IMG/VR virus record: IMGVR_UViG_3300011115_000084
Location: 1 to 32,419 of that record
Strand: one strand, 5' to 3'
Origin: a virus
Length of the DNA: 32,419 bases
Shown here: positions 1 through 5,323 of the stretch, in pieces
Position numbering within the stretch: the first letter of the stretch is position 1
Layout of the letters: each line of letters opens with the position of its first letter
Notes under the pieces: model-generated
Told to the model about the DNA's origin: nothing
Databases searched by the model: none
Seen by the model: only the letters and a program-made list of their open reading frames with translations
Program-made: the position numbers and the translations under genes

Positions 1-11
1 CTCCGTTTTAA

Positions 12-67
12 TGAGCGCTCAGTGTAGCCGAGATTTGTGCTAAAGTGCAATTCTGCATTTCGCAGAA
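12..67. promoter_or_regulatory. Leader of the SSB gene with palindrome and short hairpin
   Basis: Positions 12-21 form a perfect 10-bp palindrome, TGAGCGCTCA. A possible extended -10 (TG at 38-39, TAAAGT at 41-46) follows, without a recognisable -35. A 6-bp perfect inverted repeat (TTCTGC at 51-56, GCAGAA at 62-67, 5-nt loop) then lies just before the ribosome binding site of the ssDNA-binding protein gene. The palindrome could be an operator and the hairpin could lie in the leader mRNA. This is position-based inference, and nothing identifies the binding protein. Confidence 0.3.
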
Positions 68-98
68 AAGTGAAAACCTAAACCCAAGGAAACTTAAA

Positions 99-674
99 AT
101 GTCTACAAGAGTCGTAACCGGTAAAGTCCGTTTTTCTTATTTCAGCGCCTTAAGCGCACGCAAGAATGAGATGAATGGCAAAGAGGAATTCAGCACGCAA
201 GTGCTTGTTCCAAAGTCAGACACCGAAACCATCAATGCTTTGAAGGCCGCAGCCAAAGCAGCGTTGACAGCCAAGTTCGGTGACAAAATCCCCAAAACTG
301 TTCGCAATCCACTTCGTGATGGCGACACTGAAACCAAGTCCGATGGTGGTCAATTGGGGGCTGAGTACGCAGGCCACTACTTCTTTAACACCAAGTCCAC
401 CAATAAGCCTGGTGCAGTGGATGCCCACGGCCATGACATCATTGGTAGTCAAGACATCGTGTCAGGCGACTTTGGGCGTGTCAGCTTAAATGCCTACGCA
501 TATGACCAGGCTGGCAACAAAGGAGTTGCGTTTGGTTTGAACAACATCATGCTTGTGAGCAAAGGTGACAGTCTTGGAGGGGCCAAGCCTTCGGCTGCTG
601 CTGACTTTGGCATCACCAAAGGGACTGGTCCAAAGCCTAGCCTTACTGTTGAATTAACTGACGGCGACTGGTGA
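99..674 (+). CDS. Single-stranded DNA-binding protein, DUF2815 / T7 gp2.5-like
   Basis: This 191-aa protein resembles the DUF2815 family of phage ssDNA-binding proteins, which coat single-stranded DNA during replication and recombination. The N-terminus reads STRVVTGKVRFSYFSAL, followed by a segment typical of the family (KEEFSTQVLVPKSDTETI). It ends in an acidic tail with a terminal aromatic residue (ELTDGDW), like the acidic tails through which phage and bacterial SSBs contact partner proteins. I chose ATG 99 because AAGGA at 86-90 precedes it by 8 nt; an upstream in-frame start at 45 has no such site. Its 3' end overlaps the convergent regulator gene by 21 bp. The polymerase and helicase that such a protein normally serves are not in the window. 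Confidence 0.85.
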   Translation: MSTRVVTGKVRFSYFSALSARKNEMNGKEEFSTQVLVPKSDTETINALKAAAKAALTAKFGDKIPKTVRNPLRDGDTETKSDGGQLGAEYAGHYFFNTKSTNKPGAVDAHGHDIIGSQDIVSGDFGRVSLNAYAYDQAGNKGVAFGLNNIMLVSKGDSLGGAKPSAAADFGITKGTGPKPSLTVELTDGDW

Positions 675-854
675 TTTTGCAATCAGTCTTTTTAAAGCTA
701 AATCCAGTTGATTAACTGATGTCCACAGAGGCTCCACAGTCCCAGCAGTCCAACGACTCGCTTGGGACTGCTGGATGCCAGCCTCCCTGCACAGGGCGGT
801 CATGGTGATCTTGTGGGCCTTGGCCTTGGCCTTGATGGTGTGTATAGAGTCCAT
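654..854 (-). CDS. Small helix-turn-helix regulator (Cro/XRE-like)
   Basis: This 66-aa protein has a clear helix-turn-helix: a first helix around residues 5-15, then TMTALCREAGIQQSQASRW at about 17-35, with the usual small residue and Gly at the turn and a Ser-Gln-Ala-Ser-Arg-Trp recognition helix. It is transcribed away from the early cluster starting at 1005, the classic position of a Cro/CI-type regulator acting on the 855-1004 region between them. There is no good ribosome binding site before the ATG, but a -10-like TACAAT lies 6 bases upstream, so the mRNA may be leaderless. Its 3' end overlaps the SSB gene convergently. No integrase was found, so a role in lysogeny is not implied. Confidence 0.72.
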   Translation of the reverse strand: MDSIHTIKAKAKAHKITMTALCREAGIQQSQASRWTAGTVEPLWTSVNQLDLALKRLIAKSPVAVS

Positions 855-860
855 AGGTGG

Positions 861-866
861 ATTGTA
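861..866 (-). promoter_or_regulatory. Putative -10 box of a leaderless promoter for the regulator
   Basis: On the minus strand TACAAT (complement of ATTGTA) lies 6 bases before the regulator ATG at 854. A normal start 6-7 bases downstream of the -10 would place the 5' end at about the A of the ATG, so the message would have essentially no leader. The lack of a Shine-Dalgarno sequence fits this. No good -35 is visible. Confidence 0.35.
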
Positions 867-911
867 CTTGCGTTTTAAGGCAATACTTGACTACTTTGTA
901 GGGTTTATTTA

Positions 912-949
912 AGGGGTATTGACAGCCCCTACTTTATTTCTGCCATAAT
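912..949 (+). promoter_or_regulatory. Early promoter with overlapping operator-like inverted repeats
   Basis: TTGACA at 919-924 (perfect -35) and CATAAT at 944-949 (5 of 6 to -10) are separated by 19 bp, slightly longer than ideal. Two inverted repeats surround the -35: AGGGG (912-916)/CCCCT (926-930) and GTAGGG (898-903)/CCCTAC (927-932). This arrangement suggests a repressor site occluding RNA polymerase, probably bound by the divergent helix-turn-helix protein. It would drive the cluster starting at 1005. Confidence 0.55.
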
Positions 950-1004
950 TCGTTTCACCAGAACAAATCGTTGTTTTGGTTAACGACAGAAACGGAAAAA
1001 CGAA

Positions 1005-1262
1005 ATGACACTAGCAACACAAACCAGCCGCAACGAATCAATGTACGGCTTTGCAGATATTGATTCTTACATGGAGTCAGTCAAAGAATCCATTACTTAC
1101 AAATTTACAGGGGCAAACATGGTAGTTGCTGGCCTGATGTCAGATGCTCAAGAGTTGATGACAAGAGACACAGAACGTGCTCGTCAAACCCTCAACATTG
1201 CCAAAGCAGTTTTGTTTCAAATCATGGACGGCAAACTGGTTGGTACAGTTGAACGCAAATGA
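1005..1262 (+). CDS. Hypothetical early protein, first gene of the cluster
   Basis: I do not recognise this 85-aa protein. It is mostly predicted helix, with no Cys-rich motif or membrane segment, and ends in a basic stretch (GTVERK). It is the first gene after the putative early promoter and has only a weak ribosome binding site (CGGA at 993-996). Its stop overlaps the start of the next small gene in an ATGA arrangement, which implies translational coupling. First genes of early phage operons often encode host-takeover or regulatory factors, but nothing here shows that. Confidence 0.6.
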   Translation: MTLATQTSRNESMYGFADIDSYMESVKESITYKFTGANMVVAGLMSDAQELMTRDTERARQTLNIAKAVLFQIMDGKLVGTVERK

Positions 1263-1387
1263 ACCGAAAGCAACAAATGAAAAACATCAAACTTACAGAG
1301 AGGGCTGAAGCAGCCCTCGATTTTCTCACCGCCCTGGTCATTGGCGTTGGCCTTGCAGCCCTTATTGCAGCTTGGTGGTCAGCATGA
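1259..1387 (+). CDS. Small single-pass membrane protein (42 aa)
   Basis: Translated by hand because it is very short. Residues 1-20 are polar and basic (MNRKQQMKNIKLTERAEAAL). They are followed by one convincing membrane segment of about 20 residues (FLTALVIGVGLAALIAAWW) and a two-residue tail. The start ATG overlaps the previous stop (ATGA), and its own stop overlaps the ATG of the gene at 1384 in the same way, which strongly supports it as real. A second in-frame ATG at 1277 is possible. A perfect 8-bp hairpin lies inside the coding sequence at 1300-1318. Its role is unknown; it is too small and badly placed to be called a holin. Confidence 0.65.
   Translation: MNRKQQMKNIKLTERAEAALDFLTALVIGVGLAALIAAWWSA
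1300..1318 (+). terminator. Perfect 8-bp hairpin inside the small membrane gene
   Basis: GAGGGCTG (1300-1307) and CAGCCCTC (1311-1318) form a perfect GC-rich stem with a 3-nt loop, followed by GATTTTC. The weak T tract makes this a possible partial terminator or attenuator between the first early gene and the rest of the cluster. It also lies within codons of the 42-aa membrane protein, so it may be only a coding palindrome. Confidence 0.35.
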
Positions 1388-1638
1388 GCCTTGTTGATTT
1401 TTGCTCAACCCCCAAGACGATGGCAAAGTGTCGTGAAGAAGGGTTTACCAAAGACATGGTTTACAACGCCGTCAAGCACGGGAAACTGGTCAATGTGACC
1501 AGACATGATGCTTGGGGCCGTATCGCACACAACAAGATCGGGATGTTCGTCAACCCTGACGCACTGCCAGCCTACAACACCCAACCCCTTTTATCCGTCT
1601 GGAATCAAAATGTCAGCCATCAAAACCCAAGTGCTTGA
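1384..1638 (+). CDS. Hypothetical protein, possible DNA-binding fold
   Basis: This 84-aa protein starts at ATG 1384, which overlaps the previous stop (ATGA); the longer reading would need a TTG start at 1372 inside the membrane gene. The centre (FTKDMVYNAVKHGKLVNVTR) looks like a helix-turn followed by a short hairpin, as in small winged-helix proteins (KHGKLVNV, then KIGMFV). This is a weak resemblance, not an identified family. The last 29 bp overlap the next gene in another frame. Confidence 0.6.
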   Translation: MSLVDFCSTPKTMAKCREEGFTKDMVYNAVKHGKLVNVTRHDAWGRIAHNKIGMFVNPDALPAYNTQPLLSVWNQNVSHQNPSA

Positions 1639-1924
1639 GGCGCTTGAGCGCTTTAGCAAAACACCTCGATGCCCAAAGGGGTTTTTCGAGCATGAGACTT
1701 CAATCGAGGGGATTAACCTTGTTTGTTTTCTTGAACACGATCCAGCGGAAATCGGATCAGTCGATTCGATGGGTATGAAATACGAACCCGACATTCCCGA
1801 GAGGATGATGCTACAGCACGCCTACATCGATGGCACTGACACCGACATCGCCCATATCATTTTGCAGTACCTGGTAGATCAAATTGAGGAAGAGGCATTG
1901 CGCCGGATGTGGGAGGGTGGATGA
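1610..1924 (+). CDS. Hypothetical acidic early protein
   Basis: This 104-aa acidic protein is not recognised. The frame stays open upstream to 1505, but that part overlaps the previous gene and looks non-natural (many Thr, Ser and Cys). ATG 1610 with GGAA at 1601-1604 begins MSAIKTQVLEALERFSKT, a typical N-terminus. The middle (EGINLVCFLEHDPAEIGSVD) has a beta-strand pattern, and the C-terminus is helical with an acidic run (DQIEEEALRRMWEGG). It overlaps the gene before it by 29 bp and the next start by 4 bp. Confidence 0.6.
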   Translation: MSAIKTQVLEALERFSKTPRCPKGFFEHETSIEGINLVCFLEHDPAEIGSVDSMGMKYEPDIPERMMLQHAYIDGTDTDIAHIILQYLVDQIEEEALRRMWEGG

Positions 1925-2103
1925 GCAATCAAGACATCCCCCTGGCCCTTCAAGCGTGCTTGGACCTGACCATAGCGTTGACAAGTCCAGAAGGCTATGG
2001 CCACGCTACGCCTCAAGAGGTCAGAGTCCATGCATTCGTTGTCAGAAAGATGCTAGAGCGCTTAAAAGCAAGACTTGAGGGCCAAGCATGGCAAGAGGAT
2101 TAA
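1921..2103 (+). CDS. Hypothetical small helical protein
   Basis: This 60-aa helical protein of unknown function contains a basic C-terminal helix (RKMLERLKARLEGQ). ATG 1921 has a strong ribosome binding site (GGAGG at 1912-1916) and overlaps the preceding stop as ATGA. It ends 16 bp inside the next gene. The dense overlaps place it in the same early transcription unit. Confidence 0.6.
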   Translation: MSNQDIPLALQACLDLTIALTSPEGYGHATPQEVRVHAFVVRKMLERLKARLEGQAWQED

Positions 2104-2474
2104 AGCCTCGCCTAGAGCCTGCAATCGAGAAAGCATTGCAGGCCAAGAGCAATCTGTCTGACTTGGACTTGACTTTGATTTGCCATTGCGACCGGCGTAG
2201 TGCAGCACGAATCCTTGCTGATTTAAGGCGCTACAAACTGGTCCACATCAGTAGCCATGTCCGGATTCATGCAAATGGGCAGTACAGACCTCTGTGGTCA
2301 TGGGGTGAGGGGGTTGATGCCCAGCCGCCAGCAGCCGTGCCGCCAGCGCAAAGAAGTGCAAAGCACAGGGCCAATCAGAGCCAGCAGGACAAAGACTTTA
2401 ATTTGGCCAGGCGCAGGCAGCACCGCAAAGTTATCAAGATTGATCCACTAACCGCAGCTTTTTTTGGGAGATGA
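2088..2474 (+). CDS. Putative winged-helix DNA-binding protein
   Basis: This 128-aa protein has an N-terminal half that reads like a winged helix: LSDLDLTLICHCDRRSAARI (about residues 23-42), LADLRRYKLVHISSHVRIH, then a wing-like strand pair (GQYRPLWSWGEG). The C-terminal half is low-complexity and basic (Ala, Gln, Arg, Lys), possibly a flexible nucleic-acid-binding tail. Similar small proteins in phage early regions are transcriptional regulators or replication-initiation accessories, but I cannot assign a family. It is read from ATG 2088 inside the previous gene. Confidence 0.55.
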   Translation: MARGLKPRLEPAIEKALQAKSNLSDLDLTLICHCDRRSAARILADLRRYKLVHISSHVRIHANGQYRPLWSWGEGVDAQPPAAVPPAQRSAKHRANQSQQDKDFNLARRRQHRKVIKIDPLTAAFFGR

Positions 2475-2475
2475 A

Positions 2476-2643
2476 ATGAAAACTGAAATGTTGATTAAGG
2501 TGAGAAAACTGTTTAATGTTGATTATGTGCCGAGGCACATAAACCGGCATAACCAGTTGGCTTATGTCCGTGCCATGAGGTCACTGGGTGACAAGTGGTT
2601 GTTAGCAAAGAAAGTGCAAAGGCTTGAAGGAGCAAAACCATGA
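2476..2643 (+). CDS. Hypothetical basic small protein (55 aa)
   Basis: Found by direct translation, starting at ATG 2476 with GGGAG at 2466-2470 and one base after the previous stop. The product is basic (RHINRHNQLAYVRAMRSLG, then KWLLAKKVQRLEGAKP) and probably helical. Its last codons contain the ribosome binding site (AAGGAG at 2627-2632) of the next gene, whose ATG overlaps its stop. Function unknown; a nucleic-acid contact is possible from the charge. Confidence 0.55.
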   Translation: MKTEMLIKVRKLFNVDYVPRHINRHNQLAYVRAMRSLGDKWLLAKKVQRLEGAKP

Positions 2644-2819
2644 ATGATAAAAAAGAATTTGTTAGTTTGCAAGATGACCAGTTTGAGGCAATGTACAGCA
2701 AACATTTTCAAGGTGAAGATTGCAAATTAAATGCAGCAGACAGACAGTTAGCATCTGAATGGTGGATGCAGGGTTGTCGTGATGCAAACGCAAGCATAAA
2801 AAAATCAAACGAAAAATGA
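2640..2819 (+). CDS. Hypothetical small protein (59 aa)
   Basis: Found by direct translation. ATG 2640 overlaps the previous stop (ATGA) and is preceded by AAGGAG at 7 nt spacing, which decides the start. The protein is mixed-charge and contains LNAADRQLASEWWMQGCRDA, a helical stretch with a Trp pair and one Cys. It ends in a Lys-rich tail and overlaps the next ATG by 4 bp. No family recognised. Confidence 0.55.
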   Translation: MNDKKEFVSLQDDQFEAMYSKHFQGEDCKLNAADRQLASEWWMQGCRDANASIKKSNEK

Positions 2820-3004
2820 TTCCCCGCCCACCTCTTTGGCAACTGTGGGAGATAGCGCAGGAGCTGGGCGTTCCGCACCGGCATCTGACGGCGCTAATCG
2901 CTACTGACAAGGCTGGCCCAAGGCCAGTCCTGACACCGAGAAAAGAAAAACGGTTTTACAACAAAGAAGCAGTAATCAAATGGTTTAAGGAGAAACAAAC
3001 ATGA
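2816..3004 (+). CDS. Small excisionase/MerR-like DNA-binding protein
   Basis: This 62-aa protein reads as a single small winged helix: IAQELGVPHRHLTALIATD forms the helix-turn-helix (residues about 13-31) and TPRKEKRFYNKEAVIKWFKE the wing and final helix, the layout of AlpA/excisionase-type DNA-binding proteins. Xis-like proteins bend DNA in recombination but also act as regulators, and with no integrase visible a regulatory role is more likely. The start overlaps the preceding stop (ATGA). Its 3' end carries the AAGGAG site for the next gene, which produces the C-terminal KEKQT. Confidence 0.6.
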   Translation: MIPRPPLWQLWEIAQELGVPHRHLTALIATDKAGPRPVLTPRKEKRFYNKEAVIKWFKEKQT

Positions 3005-3321
3005 AAGAAGCGTTGAAGATGGCGCTGGAGGCGTTGGAAATGTTCTGTGAACACGGAGCAATCTTGCGTCCGATTGAGACCAGAGATGCCATTAAAGCCG
3101 CACTAGAAGCGAAGGATGAGCGTGAGGTGGTGGCTAACTGGATTATGGATAGAGGTTTTGCTACTGGTCATGGAGATTCTATCGTTGATTTGCTTGACCA
3201 CCTTGAATGGCAAATAGCAGAGCGTGAGCGTGAGGCGTGTGCAAAGGTGTGTGAAGAATTTAATTTTGGGCAAGCGCCAATGATGATTCAACAAGCCATT
3301 CGAGCAAGGGGAAACACATGA
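3001..3321 (+). CDS. Hypothetical protein with EALKMALEALE module and AIRARG end
   Basis: This 106-aa protein is modular. It starts with a helix KEALKMALEALEMF that is nearly repeated at the start of the protein at 3956. It continues with RDAIKAALEAKD, then a charged helix EWQIAEREREACAKVCEE, and ends with QQAIRARGNT, a C-terminus shared with the protein at 5320. Proteins built from these modules are common in betaproteobacterial phages, but no function is known to me. The start has an excellent site (AAGGAG, 2987-2992). Confidence 0.6.
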   Translation: MKEALKMALEALEMFCEHGAILRPIETRDAIKAALEAKDEREVVANWIMDRGFATGHGDSIVDLLDHLEWQIAEREREACAKVCEEFNFGQAPMMIQQAIRARGNT

Positions 3322-3455
3322 ACGACTTATTCAAACCGCACCAATGCCCACGATGCTTTGGGCTATTCAAGGTGGGAGACAGGTTTTGGAATGACTCAGG
3401 GACTGTGTACCACTGGGTGTGCTGGGTCAATAAGTCAAAGGAGAAACAAACATGA
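3318..3455 (+). CDS. Small Cys-containing protein (45 aa)
   Basis: Translated directly. ATG 3318 overlaps the previous stop (ATGA). Residues 8-13 read HQCPRC, a zinc-knuckle-like CxxC, followed by a short hydrophobic segment and a third Cys in YHWVCW. The fourth ligand of a zinc site is unclear (His 8 or His 32 are candidates). The C-terminal KEKQT again results from the ribosome binding site of the next gene. Function unknown. Confidence 0.55.
   Translation: MNDLFKPHQCPRCFGLFKVGDRFWNDSGTVYHWVCWVNKSKEKQT
3438..3454 (+). repeat. Recurring intergenic translation-start cassette
   Basis: The 17-mer AAGGAGAAACAAACATG occurs identically at 2987-3003 and 3438-3454 and in a shorter form (AAGGAGAAACAAGATG) at 3587-3602. 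Related versions start the genes at 4546, 5102 and 5320. It supplies the ribosome binding site of the next gene while encoding the last residues (KEKQ) of the previous one. Confidence 0.7.
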
Positions 3456-3613
3456 ACAACGAAACGCAAAGACTCATGGAAGCACTCATGTTGATCTACG
3501 GCAGTGACTTGCAAGCCGCAACAATAACTGTGCTACTCAAGGATAACGAAACTGGGTTTCGTTTTATATCTCAAACATTGCCGCAAAAGGAGAAACAAGA
3601 TGACACCAACTGA
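3452..3613 (+). CDS. Hypothetical small protein (53 aa)
   Basis: Found by direct translation from ATG 3452, which has a repeated strong ribosome binding site (AAGGAG at 3438-3443) and overlaps the previous stop. The N-terminal half is helical (TQRLMEALMLIYGSDLQAAT) and the rest looks like two strands (TITVLLKD, GFRFISQTL). It extends 14 bp into the gene at 3600. No family recognised. Confidence 0.5.
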   Translation: MNNETQRLMEALMLIYGSDLQAATITVLLKDNETGFRFISQTLPQKEKQDDTN

Positions 3614-3959
3614 AAAAGCAATCAGAGACTTTTGTGGACACCATGCAGACTGGTGGCCCTCTACTACTCAAGTGCAGGAGATGTTGGCCTTGGCACAGCC
3701 ATGCCCAACTTGTGAGGCGTTAGCCAGTACTGTGATGCTTGACCAGACACCGCATGACCAATTCAAACCCGACTGGGACGCAATGGCTGTGCTGGTGGAA
3801 GAACAGCAGCGCATGGCATCAGAGTTAAAAGCCGCAAATGAGTGGATAAAGAAGTCAGAGAAAATCATTGCTAATCAAGACGCAATGCTGGAACGCCAAA
3901 CAGCCCGCATCGTTGACTTGCAAACACACATTAAAAACTTGGAAGGGGAAGACCAATGA
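3600..3959 (+). CDS. Hypothetical protein with C-terminal coiled coil
   Basis: This 119-aa protein has two parts. Residues 1-45 contain KAIRDFCGHHADWWPSTTQV and CPTC, a possible metal-binding pair. Residues from about 63 on form a long charged helix (VEEQQRMASELKAANEWIKK, then DAMLERQTARIVDLQTHIKN), very likely a coiled coil and therefore an oligomer. The start follows AAGGAG at 3587-3592. The stop overlaps the next start (ATGA). Confidence 0.6.
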   Translation: MTPTEKAIRDFCGHHADWWPSTTQVQEMLALAQPCPTCEALASTVMLDQTPHDQFKPDWDAMAVLVEEQQRMASELKAANEWIKKSEKIIANQDAMLERQTARIVDLQTHIKNLEGEDQ

Positions 3960-4348
3960 CACACACTGAAGCATTGAAGATGGCGCTTGAGGCGCTGGAG
4001 GGAGTTTTAGATGATGCCCCGAAAGTGTTGGATGCGTCTATTGCAGGAGGCTTGTATGAGGTGGTTCAATGCCGAGATGCCATCACCGCTATCAAAGAAG
4101 CCTTGGCACAGCCAGAGCAAGAGCCTGTGGCGTGGGACAACTGCCGAAGCGAAAAACAATGCCGAAGTTGGTGTGGAAATTCAACGTGCGTGAGCCATTG
4201 GAGTTACACCACCCCACCACAGCGCAAGCCGCTGACGGATGAGGAGGCGCTAGACATGGCCAGAACATTTGGGGCACAACCGTGGCCTCCCGGCAGTTGC
4301 GTGGCATTCGCCCGAGCCGTAGAAGCCGCTCACGGCATCAAGGAGTGA
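3956..4348 (+). CDS. Hypothetical modular protein (EALKMALEALE family)
   Basis: This 130-aa protein starts with HTEALKMALEALEGVL, near-identical in both protein and DNA to the start of the gene at 3001. The next module (QCRDAITAIKEALAQPEQEP) is followed by a Cys-containing loop (CRSEKQCRSWCGNSTC) and a linker TTPPQRKPLTDEEALDMART that recurs in the protein at 4546 (PPPQRTWVSLTDEEV). Such proteins look assembled from exchangeable modules. Function unknown. The four Cys in the loop could bind a metal. Confidence 0.6.
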   Translation: MTHTEALKMALEALEGVLDDAPKVLDASIAGGLYEVVQCRDAITAIKEALAQPEQEPVAWDNCRSEKQCRSWCGNSTCVSHWSYTTPPQRKPLTDEEALDMARTFGAQPWPPGSCVAFARAVEAAHGIKE

Positions 4349-4350
4349 CC

Positions 4351-4533
4351 ATGAACAAGCAGCCCAGCTTAACTGTCATCCCATCGTCAGACCAAAAGGC
4401 CTTGGGCGTGGACTTAATGAACGAGCTAAGAGATGTTATCAACGCGCCCAAGTATGACCACATGACAATCGCCACGGTGATCGGTGTGCTAGAGATGACA
4501 AAACTGCACTACTGGTCTGTGAACCAAGAATAA
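4351..4533 (+). CDS. Hypothetical small protein
   Basis: This 60-aa protein starts at ATG 4351 with AAGGAG at 4340-4345; the open frame upstream overlaps the previous gene and is not used. The sequence (VDLMNELRDVINAPKYDHMT, then IATVIGVLEMTKLHYW) suggests two amphipathic helices. There is no membrane segment and no recognised family. It is followed by a 12-bp gap with another AAGGAG. Confidence 0.55.
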   Translation: MNKQPSLTVIPSSDQKALGVDLMNELRDVINAPKYDHMTIATVIGVLEMTKLHYWSVNQE

Positions 4534-4545
4534 AAGGAGTAACAC

Positions 4546-5109
4546 ATGACAGACAGAGAACTGATGCAGCAGGCGCTGGATGCGCTGAAGTTGATTGACG
4601 ATGCTATGTCGTTTCCTGTGGCAAAGCTGGCAATAAAGAACCTGCGCGAAAGGCTGGCGAAGCCGGAGCGTGTGGCAAAAAAGCACGAGCCAAAGATTGA
4701 TTTAGGCAAGTACGCCGGGACTTATGGCGGCTACACCATCACACAGACAGGCGTAGGCATAGGCAAACGCGCAGAAGAAGCATATGAGGCTGCTAAAGAG
4801 CGTGGATGGGTTGGTGTGTCTGACGATCGGTTGATGAAGATGGTAGAGCAGGTAACTTGGCGCAATGCGGCTATTCGCGTGGGGGAAGACCTTTGCTCTG
4901 TTGGCCCATTTGGGTATTACGACATGACCGCACAGCAATGGCTTGATTGGGCTTTGAGTGTCGTCACAGTTCATGCGCCCCCACCACAGCGCACATGGGT
5001 GTCGCTGACGGATGAGGAGGTTGGTGACCTATCTGATTTTGCATATGCAAATGATGAGGAATTTGTACGAAATGTAGAAAAATACTTAAAGGAGAAGAAC
5101 AATGGCTAA
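4546..5109 (+). CDS. Hypothetical modular early protein
   Basis: This 187-aa protein begins with a helix related to the neighbouring families (RELMQQALDALKLIDDA) and the AIKNLRERLAKPER segment. A Gly/Tyr-rich stretch follows (YAGTYGGYTITQTGVGIGK), then KERGWVGVSDDRLMKMVEQV, and the C-terminal module PPPQRTWVSLTDEEV shared with the protein at 3956. The shared modules suggest recombination among early genes. It has a strong start (AAAAGGAG, 4531-4538) and overlaps the next gene by 8 bp. Confidence 0.6.
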   Translation: MTDRELMQQALDALKLIDDAMSFPVAKLAIKNLRERLAKPERVAKKHEPKIDLGKYAGTYGGYTITQTGVGIGKRAEEAYEAAKERGWVGVSDDRLMKMVEQVTWRNAAIRVGEDLCSVGPFGYYDMTAQQWLDWALSVVTVHAPPPQRTWVSLTDEEVGDLSDFAYANDEEFVRNVEKYLKEKNNG

Positions 5110-5323
5110 GTTACCTTACACATACACAATCTGCCCCGACCAAGAGGAACCAAAGAAATTTACGGCAAGTTGTAAAGACATGGGTGAGTTGTTGCGGCAC
5201 AGCCCCAATGGTGATCTGACCATCAACCAAAGGCGCACAGCTACATGGGATATGTGGTCAGGCAATCACATGGGCCACATTGAGGAAGTGTTGCATGAGA
5301 TGACTAAGAAGGAGAAGTTATGA
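5102..5323 (+). CDS. Hypothetical small protein
   Basis: This 73-aa protein of unknown function begins with beta-like sequence (KLPYTYTICPDQEEPKKFTA) and continues KDMGELLRHSPNGDLTINQR. It ends in a helix with a Lys-rich tail (TKKEKL) that encodes the AAGGAG site of the next gene. The start at 5102 follows AAAGGAGAAG, and the stop overlaps the next ATG by 4 bp. Confidence 0.6.
   Translation: MAKLPYTYTICPDQEEPKKFTASCKDMGELLRHSPNGDLTINQRRTATWDMWSGNHMGHIEEVLHEMTKKEKL

Noticed and set aside
968-986. TCGTT/AACGA inverted repeat before the gene at 1005
   Set aside because: Only 5 bp per arm with 9 bp between, which is within chance expectation.
1505-1609. N-terminal extension of the 104-aa early gene
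   Set aside because: It overlaps the previous gene and lacks a start site, while ATG 1610 has a ribosome binding site and a natural N-terminus.
2816-3004. Integrase/excisionase module
   Set aside because: The excisionase-like gene has no integrase or attachment repeats with it in the window, so a recombination module cannot be claimed.
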